DNA from: Deltaproteobacteria bacterium
GTDB lineage: Bacteria; Myxococcota_A; UBA9160; JAFDET01
Reading direction: 5' to 3'
Assembly (NCBI GenBank): GCA_019310195.1
Contig: JAFDET010000072.1
Span: forward strand, 1-12,123
DNA: 12,123 nucleotides
Made by a program: the position numbers and the translations under genes. The notes below the pieces were generated by a model, which saw only the letters and a list, made by a program, of their open reading frames with translations, made no database searches and was not told the origin of the DNA. Within the stretch, counting starts at the first letter, position 1. Every line of letters starts with the position of its first letter. Positions 7,218-12,123 of this stretch are shown here, one piece after another.

Positions 7218-7224
7218 CCGGCTA
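7215..7224. other. Palindrome formed by two convergent stop codons
   Basis: TAGCCGGCTA is a perfect 10-bp palindrome. Its left end is the TAG of the quinone-oxidoreductase gene and its right end, on the other strand, is the TAG of the E2-like gene. The two reading frames are separated by 4 bases, leaving no room for a separate terminator for either. Confidence 0.9.
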
Positions 7225-8028
7225 GACCAGCTTCTGTGGGCTCTCGATCAGCTCGCGGATCCGCTCCAGCCCGGCGGCGCAGTAGAGGCCGTCCTCGATG
7301 CGCTCGTCGTAGGTCCATTTGAGCATCGCGCGGCGGCGCCCGTCCGGGCCTTCGTGGATGCGCCCGATGACGCAGAAGACCGGGCAGGTGCCGTGCTCCC
7401 ACAGGTGGTGGTAGCCGGCGTCGAGCCCCACCGATCCCAGGCTCGCCACGAATACCGACGAGTACATGGGGTCGGATTCGATCATCGAGGCGGGCAGCAG
7501 GCCGAAGGCGTCGGCCAGGTGCACCAGGCCAATCAGCACGCGCACGATCGGCGGGGGCAGGCGCAGCAGCAGGTCCACCTCCTTGTCGGAGGTGGTTTTC
7601 TGCTCGCTCTTGCCGTCGCGGATGCCGCCCAGCAGATGGTCGACCCAGTCGTCCAGGGATGCGTGGGGATCGACCCGGCGCTTGACGGTGGTGAGCTCGC
7701 CCTCGTCGCTGAAGCGTTTCTTGGCGCTGAACGTCATCCAGATGCCATCGCGCTGCCAGAAGCGGCCGCCGGCCACGAAGCGGTTGAGGTGCGGACGCTC
7801 GTCGAGCACCTTTGCGATGCTGCGCAGGATCAGGTGGAACAGGGTCATGGGCGCGTCGTCGGGGCGCGTGGCGTTGCGCTGCTCCACGAAGCGCAGCGCC
7901 TCCTCCACGACCAGCTCCTGGCTGAAGAGCACCAGGGAATCGTTGCGCCGCGGGGAGATGAAGGGCATGAAGCGACGCAGCGGCGAAGCGTCGCGCACAA
8001 GCGTGCCGTCGGGCCGCCTTCCGAACAT
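7222..8028 (-). CDS. Stand-alone E2 acyltransferase-fold protein with His-to-Glu change
   Basis: The product is 268 residues matching the catalytic domain of 2-oxo-acid dehydrogenase E2 / chloramphenicol-acetyltransferase fold, with no lipoyl or peripheral-subunit-binding domain. Landmarks are an N-terminal RPHLNRFVAGGRFWQRDG (78-95), the FVASLGSVGLDAGYHHLWE strand-loop (193-211), VFCVIGRIHEG (217-227) and the C-terminal WTYDERIEDG (238-247) followed by a long helix ending IESP. In active E2 enzymes the last motif is D-H-R-x-x-D-G and the His is the general base; here it is E242. Either the protein is not a classical acyltransferase or it uses other chemistry. The ATG at 8028 follows GGGAGG by 5 bases. 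It starts 20 bases after the upstream gene's stop, so the two are probably one operon. Confidence 0.82.
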   Translation of the reverse strand: MFGRRPDGTLVRDASPLRRFMPFISPRRNDSLVLFSQELVVEEALRFVEQRNATRPDDAPMTLFHLILRSIAKVLDERPHLNRFVAGGRFWQRDGIWMTFSAKKRFSDEGELTTVKRRVDPHASLDDWVDHLLGGIRDGKSEQKTTSDKEVDLLLRLPPPIVRVLIGLVHLADAFGLLPASMIESDPMYSSVFVASLGSVGLDAGYHHLWEHGTCPVFCVIGRIHEGPDGRRRAMLKWTYDERIEDGLYCAAGLERIRELIESPQKLV

Positions 8029-8048
8029 CACCACCTCCCGGTCGGGTC

Positions 8049-8633
8049 CTACTCGGCCTCCCAGATCGCGGAGATGATGGCACGCCCGGCGGCGGGATCC
8101 ACCGCCTTGAGTTCGACCTGGCCGTCGATCTCCAGCAGGTCGAAGACGGCCGACATGGCGGCGGCGATGCCATCCAGGTAGACGGGGTGCTCGGCGATCG
8201 CGAGCGGCAGCGCGCTCAGCTCGAAGCGGCCCTCGCTGTCGCCGACGGGCACGAAGGCGATGTTTCCGAAGTCGCGATAGATCTGGCCCCAGACCTTGGA
8301 GCTCCACTGCAGCAGGCGTGCGGGCTCGTTCCCGCGCAGCCGCAGGGCCATCGTGATGAAGGAGCGAAGGATGGGCGACGTGAAGGTCTCGGCCAGGTTG
8401 GCGCGCAGGATTTCACGGGCTCGATCGGGCCCGGCCTCGCGGTAGAGGACCTCGGTCACCTCTACGTCCAACTCGAGATTCAGGAAGGCGATGCGGCTGG
8501 CACTGACGATGGCCTCGCGGCTCTCCGGGCGCAGCCCGTCGCGCACCCGGCGGCCCAGCTCCGGGTCGTGGCGATCGATCGCTTCCAGGGTTCCCTGGAT
8601 GAAGCTTCCCAGCATGCACGGTGAGGCGGCCAT
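8049..8633 (-). CDS. Uncharacterised protein, possibly DUF2378 (TIGR02265)-like
   Basis: The product is about 194 residues, rich in helices, with no signal peptide or membrane segment, so probably cytoplasmic. It has a helical N-terminus (GSFIQGTLEAIDRHDPEL), a central block with KVWGQIYRDFGNIAFVPV, and a C-terminal alpha/beta part (YLDGIAAAMSAVFDLL, then VELKAVDP) ending in an IWEAE strand. This layout reminds me of the DUF2378/TIGR02265 family described from myxobacteria, but the resemblance is from memory and weak. The start is uncertain: GTG at 8657, ATG at 8633 (a GGGAGG sits right against it, too close to be ideal) or ATG at 8615. The stop lies 20 bases before the E2-like gene. No function is assigned. 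Confidence 0.7.
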   Translation of the reverse strand: MAASPCMLGSFIQGTLEAIDRHDPELGRRVRDGLRPESREAIVSASRIAFLNLELDVEVTEVLYREAGPDRAREILRANLAETFTSPILRSFITMALRLRGNEPARLLQWSSKVWGQIYRDFGNIAFVPVGDSEGRFELSALPLAIAEHPVYLDGIAAAMSAVFDLLEIDGQVELKAVDPAAGRAIISAIWEAE

Positions 8634-8671
8634 CCTCCCGGCGGATCGGCGTGGCACCGGGCCCGCTTGAG

Positions 8672-8688
8672 CCTGGCCGAGGGCCAGG
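8672..8688. terminator. GC-rich hairpin downstream of the GNAT gene (weak terminator candidate)
   Basis: CCTGGCC and GGCCAGG arms (7 bp, perfect) flank a 3-base loop, just beyond repeat copy A on the minus strand and 18 bases past the GNAT stop. There is no T-run, so only a weak or Rho-assisted role is possible. Confidence 0.3.
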
Positions 8689-8750
8689 AGTGACCCCCGC
8701 TGCAGTTATGCAGGAACGTCCCTCTGTGCAGGAGTGTCCCCCTGTGCAGG
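8686..8750 (-). repeat. 65-bp interspersed element, copy A (three 18-bp-type units)
   Basis: Read on the minus strand, it has two units of 18 bases (8750-8733 and 8732-8715) of the form CCTGCACAGRGGGACRYT, then a third unit (8714-8689) that carries an extra 8 bases, TAACTGCA, after its first CCTGCA. It aligns without gaps to the copy at 10323-10387, with 54 of 65 bases identical by my count and a 23-base perfectly identical core. It overlaps the 3' end of the GNAT gene, supplying its last 14 codons and its TAA. A C-rich tract (CCCGCCCCCC) precedes it, as in copy B. Confidence 0.85.
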
Positions 8751-9251
8751 AGCTGGGGGGCGGGACATGAGCCAGACGGGCACGTCGAAGACGGGGACCT
8801 CGCCGGCCAGCTCGAAGCCGGCGCGCTCGTAGAAGGCGATGTTCTCGGGCCGATCGGTCTCCAGCCAGACCCCGCACCGGTCCGCGTCCACGTGTCGAAG
8901 CCAAGCTTCCAGGAGCGCGCCGCCCAGGCCGCGCTGCTGATGGGTCGGGTCCACGCCCAGGGTGCCCAGGTACCAGTGGGGCAGGATCGGGTGGTGGGCG
9001 GCCAGGGCGTCGAAGGCCTCGGCCCAGCGGCGCGCGGCGCCCAGACCCTGCACGGCGATGGCCCACAGGCGAAGCGGCAGGCCCGGGGGAGGCAGGGGCC
9101 AGCCGCGGGGCGGCACGGAGACCAGGGCACCGACCAGGCCTGGATCGCGGACCCCCAGCACCAGACCGTGGCTCGCGCCGGCTGCCAGGGTGGTGCGCAC
9201 CGCGGCCCGGTTGGCCCGCACCCGCGCACGCGGCCCGCGTTCGCCCAGCAC
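8706..9251 (-). CDS. GNAT-family N-acetyltransferase, start uncertain
   Basis: The core has the GNAT acetyl-CoA site: LGTLGVDPTHQQRGLGGALL with the Q/R-x-x-G-x-G/A pyrophosphate loop, then GVWLETDRPENIAFYERAGF (motif B) and a last strand VFDVPVWLMSR. It transfers acetyl from acetyl-CoA to an amine; the substrate is unknown. The coordinates use the only canonical start in this frame, a GTG at 9251, which gives 181 residues. However, 25 codons of good GNAT N-terminus (LAPGELRSAAGLLARAFRDN...) lie immediately upstream with no ATG, GTG or TTG. A CTG at 9326, 11 bases past the purC stop, is the likeliest true start. The last 14 residues are the hexad repeat PAQGDT-PAQRDV-PA, encoded by repeat element A. 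Confidence 0.85.
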   Translation of the reverse strand: MLGERGPRARVRANRAAVRTTLAAGASHGLVLGVRDPGLVGALVSVPPRGWPLPPPGLPLRLWAIAVQGLGAARRWAEAFDALAAHHPILPHWYLGTLGVDPTHQQRGLGGALLEAWLRHVDADRCGVWLETDRPENIAFYERAGFELAGEVPVFDVPVWLMSRPPAPAQGDTPAQRDVPA

Positions 9252-9336
9252 CGCCCGGTTCAGCGGGTTGTCGCGAAAGGCGCGGGCCAGCAGGCCCGCT
9301 GCGGAACGCAGCTCCCCGGGCGCCAGCGGGCCGACT

Positions 9337-10308
9337 TCAGGCGTCGTCCAGGCCCAGGTTGCGGCGGATGCGCGAGAGCGCGTCTTCGGTGTCGGGAACG
9401 AAAGCCAGGCCCGTCACCTGTTCGTAGGCTTCGATGTAGCGGCGCGCCGCCTCGCAGCGCACGTCGTCGGGCAGGGTCGGCGGCGGGCCGTCGCCCGCGT
9501 AGCCCTGCTCGCGCAGCCAGCTGCGCACGTACTCCTTGTCCAGCGCCTCCGGGTCGTGCCCCTCGCGCATGGCGCGCTCGTAAGCCTCCCGGTACCAGTA
9601 GCGGGACGAGTCGGGGGTGTGGATCTCGTCGATCACCACCAGCTCGCCTGCGTCGTTCAGGCCGATCTCGTACTTGGTGTCCACCAGGATCAGGCCGCGG
9701 GTTGCGGCGAAGCGCTGGCCCTCGGCGAAGAGCCGGCCGCACATCTCGGCCGCACCGTCGAAGGTCGCTTCGTCGATGGCGCCGCTCTCGATCAGCTGGG
9801 CGCGCGAGGCCGGCTCGTCGTGGCCGCCCCTGTCGGCCTTGGTGGTCGGCGTGAGCAGGGGCTCGGGCAGCGGCTCGTGGCGGCGCATTCCCTCGGGCAG
9901 GGCGTGTCCGCAGTACTCGCGATCGCCGCGCTCGTATGCGGTCCAGATCGAGGTGGAGGTCGAGCCCGTCAGGTAGCCGCGGTACACGAACTCCACGGGA
10001 AGGGGGCGGCAGTCGTGCACCCGCGAGACGCACGGATCGGGAACGTCGATCAGGTGGTTGGGCGCCACGTCCCGCGTTCGTTCGAACCAGAAAGCCGCCA
10101 CCTGGTTCAGCACCTGGCCCTTGAGCGGCAGCGTGCCCACCACGATGTCGAATGCGCTCACCCGGTCGGTGACCACGATGGCCCGCTGACCGTCCTCCAC
10201 GTAGCTGTCGCGCACCTTGCCCTCGTGGCGCGCGCCGAGCCCGGCCAGGTCGGTGTGCTGCAGGGTTCGGCCGCAGAGCTCTTGCAGAAGCTGGATGTCG
10301 ATGCCCAT
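9337..10308 (-). CDS. purC: Phosphoribosylaminoimidazole-succinocarboxamide (SAICAR) synthase
   Basis: The product is 323 residues, the longer eukaryotic/yeast ADE1-like form rather than the about 240-residue short bacterial form. It joins CAIR to aspartate using ATP in de novo purine synthesis. Landmarks are HEGKVRDSY (28-36), the nucleotide loop VVTDRVSAFDIV (45-56), VYRGYLTGS (108-116), the family signature LVDTKYEIGL (208-217) and DEIHTPDSSRYW (227-238). The ATG at 10308 has AGGAGG at 10315-10320 with a 6-base spacer; the frame stays open to 10413, but that part is encoded by repeat element B. The GNAT gene follows directly. No other purine gene is in the window. Confidence 0.96.
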   Translation of the reverse strand: MGIDIQLLQELCGRTLQHTDLAGLGARHEGKVRDSYVEDGQRAIVVTDRVSAFDIVVGTLPLKGQVLNQVAAFWFERTRDVAPNHLIDVPDPCVSRVHDCRPLPVEFVYRGYLTGSTSTSIWTAYERGDREYCGHALPEGMRRHEPLPEPLLTPTTKADRGGHDEPASRAQLIESGAIDEATFDGAAEMCGRLFAEGQRFAATRGLILVDTKYEIGLNDAGELVVIDEIHTPDSSRYWYREAYERAMREGHDPEALDKEYVRSWLREQGYAGDGPPPTLPDDVRCEAARRYIEAYEQVTGLAFVPDTEDALSRIRRNLGLDDA

Positions 10309-10322
10309 CCTCTCCCTCCTCG

Positions 10323-10387
10323 AGGAGTGCCCCCCCGTGCAGTTATGCAGGAACGTCCCTGAATGCAGGAGTGGCACTGCGTGCAGG
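10323..10387 (-). repeat. 65-bp interspersed element, copy B (three 18-bp-type units)
   Basis: It has the same architecture as copy A: minus-strand units at 10387-10370, 10369-10352 and 10351-10326, the third again enlarged to 26 bases by TAACTGCA after CCTGCA. It fills most of the 101-base gap between the uridylyltransferase stop and the purC start. Its edge lies 2 bases from the purC Shine-Dalgarno (10315-10320), so any folding or protein binding here could influence purC translation. A C-run (CCCCGCCCCCCCCC) precedes it on the minus strand. Confidence 0.85.
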
Positions 10388-10409
10388 AAACCATGGGGGG
10401 GGGCGGGGA

Positions 10410-11804
10410 TCAAGTGCCGCGCAGCACTTCACCGTCGGGGATCTTGCGGGGACCGTCGTCGGCGCGAACCTCGACCTCGCCTTCGGCCACCACGTTCGCC
10501 CCGAAGTGCACGTCCCCGTGCACGCGGAGGCGCCGGCAGCGGGCCAGTGAGGGCGCTCCCGCCGGGAAGCGCTCCTGGAGCTGGTCGATGCGCTTGTAGA
10601 ACGCCGTATCGAGATCGACTACCAGGGTCCCCAGCTCCGGCGCTCGGGCGGAGACCACCCGGGCGTCCTCGGCCACCCGGAAGGCGTCGGACCACAGGGC
10701 CAGCAGGTCGTTGGTGGTCTTGACCGGCGCGAAGCGCGATTCCGGCACGCAGACTGCGCGCGCGCCGTCGAAGACCTCGATGGCGGCGCCCATGGCCGTC
10801 TCGAGCTGAATCACCCTGGGGCTGCTTCCGTCGCTGGGGTCCAGCGTCTTCTCGTTGCGGATCATCGGCAGGCCCAGCACGCCGTCGCGCTTGCGCAGGG
10901 CCGCGTCCAGGGCGGCCAGGTCCAGCCACAGGTTGTTGGTGTTGAAGAAGCGGAAGCGCGAGACGTCCTGGAACTCGTCCAGCTCGTCCTCGGGGCACTG
11001 GGCCAGCTCGCGCAGTACCAGCGCGCCGTCGTTGCGTCGGGCCAGGTGCCCGCCCTTGCGGTGGGCCTCGGTGCGCGGACAGACCTCCATCAGGAAGGGC
11101 ACGTCCTCGTCGGCGATGTAGCCCAGCACGTCCACGTCGGGAACCGCACCCAGGTTGTCGGCGTTGGATACGAAGGCGAAGCGGTAGTCGGCGTTCAGCA
11201 GCGCCTCCAGCATGCCGGACGTCACCAGTGCGGTGTAGATGTCGCCGTGGCCCGGTGGGCACCACTCGTTCTCCGGGTTCGCGGGCCACACGGCCGGTGC
11301 CAGCTCCTCCGCGAGGATCTTGGGAACCTTGTGCTGCAGGAAGTCGGGCGGCACGTCCGAGGCCAGCTCGCTGTGGCGCGCCAGCAGCGCCAGCGAGTCG
11401 TCCCGGGTCCGGAAGCTGTTCATCAACACCAGGGGCAGTCGGCAGCCGTGCTGGTGGCGCAGGTAGAGGATCTGCTCCGCGATCAGGTCCAGGAAGGTCA
11501 GGCCGTCCTTCACCGGCAGCAGCGACTTGGCGCGGGTCATGCCCATGCTGGTGCCCAGGCCGCCGTTGAGCTTGATCACGGCGCAGCGCCCCAAGGCCAG
11601 GACGCCCGACTCGCGGTGGGCCGCCAGGGCGCCTGCCTGCGGCACGTCGTCCACGGACCCGATCGCGTCCCGGGAGAGCAGGCCCGTGCTGCCGGCCCGC
11701 AGCGCCTCGTAGTAGTGGCGGAAGGTCTCGATCGCCACCGGCGGCAGGCCCTCGGCCCGCATCTTGGCTTCGAAGGGCTGGAATGCGTCGGACGGCTCCA
11801 CCAT
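10410..11804 (-). CDS. UTP-glucose-1-phosphate uridylyltransferase (eukaryotic-type UDPGP family)
   Basis: The product is 464 residues of the UDPGP family, unrelated in sequence to bacterial GalU. It makes UDP-glucose and pyrophosphate from UTP and glucose-1-phosphate in the cytoplasm, feeding polysaccharide and glycogen-type routes. Landmarks are the nucleotide loop LNGGLGTSMGMTRAKSLLPVK (79-99, with K93), NEWCPPGHGDIY (179-190), the uridine/sugar site FVSNADNLGA (211-220), RFFNTNNLW (285-293) and APVKTTNDLL. The C-terminus (about 390-464) looks like the left-handed beta-helix that governs oligomerisation in this family. The ATG at 11804 is preceded by GGAGG with a suitable spacer. It probably heads the minus-strand unit with purC and GNAT and diverges from the zinc-ribbon gene across 77 bases. 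Confidence 0.94.
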   Translation of the reverse strand: MVEPSDAFQPFEAKMRAEGLPPVAIETFRHYYEALRAGSTGLLSRDAIGSVDDVPQAGALAAHRESGVLALGRCAVIKLNGGLGTSMGMTRAKSLLPVKDGLTFLDLIAEQILYLRHQHGCRLPLVLMNSFRTRDDSLALLARHSELASDVPPDFLQHKVPKILAEELAPAVWPANPENEWCPPGHGDIYTALVTSGMLEALLNADYRFAFVSNADNLGAVPDVDVLGYIADEDVPFLMEVCPRTEAHRKGGHLARRNDGALVLRELAQCPEDELDEFQDVSRFRFFNTNNLWLDLAALDAALRKRDGVLGLPMIRNEKTLDPSDGSSPRVIQLETAMGAAIEVFDGARAVCVPESRFAPVKTTNDLLALWSDAFRVAEDARVVSARAPELGTLVVDLDTAFYKRIDQLQERFPAGAPSLARCRRLRVHGDVHFGANVVAEGEVEVRADDGPRKIPDGEVLRGT

Positions 11805-11819
11805 CGGGCTCCTCCCCCC

Positions 11820-11861
11820 AGGGCCCGGAAAGCTAGCAAGTGGCCAAAAGTTCGGGGCCCT
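11820..11861. promoter_or_regulatory. Imperfect inverted repeat in the divergent promoter region
   Basis: 11-bp arms (AGGGCCCGGAA at 11820-11830 and TTCGGGGCCCT at 11851-11861) match at 10 of 11 positions around a 20-base centre that itself contains GCTAGC and TGGCCA palindromes. The repeat fills most of the 77-base gap between the divergent uridylyltransferase and zinc-ribbon genes. It could be an operator seen by both promoters. No factor can be named. Confidence 0.35.
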
Positions 11862-11881
11862 TCCTGCCGATCAATGAGGCG

Positions 11882-12123
11882 ATGAGCAGGGCAGTGACGC
11901 GGCGGATGCTGTGTACGTGCTGCGGCGAGACCGCTGCGCCCGACACCCGGGTTGCCGGCTCGGACCGTTTGGAGCTGGCCCTGTGGGTGCTCTTCCTGGT
12001 TCCGGGGCTCCTCTACTGCGTCTGGCGTCACCTCCACCGGCGGCGCGCCTGCCCGGCCTGTGGAAGCTCCGACCTGATCCGCGAGTCCCGGGCGTCGCGC
12101 AGCCGGAGTCTCCAGCAAGAGAC
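11882..12123 (+). CDS. Membrane-anchored zinc-ribbon protein, 3' end beyond window
   Basis: The plus-strand frame from the ATG at 11882 runs off the right edge after 80 codons. It encodes a CxxC pair (CTCC, residues 11-14), one hydrophobic segment (about 31-48, ELALWVLFLVPGLLYCVW), a basic stretch (RHLHRRR) and a second CxxC (CPAC, 57-60) with GSSDLIRES following. This order, CxxC-membrane helix-CPxCG, matches a widespread family of small uncharacterised membrane proteins in which the two pairs probably bind one zinc on the cytoplasmic face. By comparison with such proteins the start may be the ATG at 11906 instead. Neither has an ideal Shine-Dalgarno. Only a few residues are likely to be missing. 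Function is unknown. Confidence 0.75.
   Translation, partial: MSRAVTRRMLCTCCGETAAPDTRVAGSDRLELALWVLFLVPGLLYCVWRHLHRRRACPACGSSDLIRESRASRSRSLQQE

Noticed and set aside
8686..8750. CRISPR array
   Set aside because: The 18-base units are directly adjacent with no unique spacers, and no cas gene is present.
10309..10413. N-terminal extension of purC to 10413
   Set aside because: The added residues are encoded by repeat element B. A strong Shine-Dalgarno precedes the ATG at 10308, and the homologous region begins there.

Overview
The window is very G+C-rich and densely coded, with gaps of only 4 to about 170 bases. It holds 13 protein genes, two of them cut by the window edges. Eleven lie on the minus strand. 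I see no rRNA, tRNA, CRISPR array, transposase or phage gene. The codon bias, the PilZ/pseudo-receiver protein and the possible DUF2378-type protein fit a high-GC proteobacterial or Myxococcota-like ('deltaproteobacterial') chromosome. That assignment is inference and is not secure. Most genes look like ordinary chromosomal metabolism.

Layout, right to left along the minus strand: (i) 12.1-8.7 kb holds a eukaryotic-type UTP-glucose-1-phosphate uridylyltransferase, a eukaryotic/yeast-type SAICAR synthase (purC) and a GNAT acetyltransferase. A 65-bp repeat element lies just upstream of purC and a second copy overlaps the 3' end of the GNAT gene. A membrane zinc-ribbon protein gene diverges at the right edge. 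(ii) 8.7-7.2 kb holds a two-gene unit: an unrecognised (possibly DUF2378-like) protein and a stand-alone E2-acyltransferase-fold protein whose catalytic His is replaced by Glu. (iii) A zinc-free quinone oxidoreductase on the plus strand converges on that unit, the two stop codons forming one palindrome, and diverges from the next block. (iv) 6.1-2.6 kb holds asparagine synthetase (asnB), an extended SDR and a TetR regulator. (v) 2.4-0 kb is a tight run of YbaK-type deacylase, VOC/glyoxalase-fold enzyme, small lipoprotein and a pseudo-receiver/PilZ protein, the last truncated by the window edge.

How they work together: asnB ends 22 bases before the SDR start and is probably co-transcribed with it, with the TetR gene next in line. 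The VOC stop overlaps the lipoprotein start (ATGA), so those two are probably translationally coupled. The E2-like gene follows its partner by 20 bases with its own Shine-Dalgarno. I see no clear multi-gene novel system. The most unusual signals are the two copies of an 18-bp-period intergenic repeat (one of which supplies the last codons and stop of the GNAT gene), two genes (VOC and GNAT) whose frames have no convincing canonical start codon, and the His-to-Glu change in the E2-like protein.
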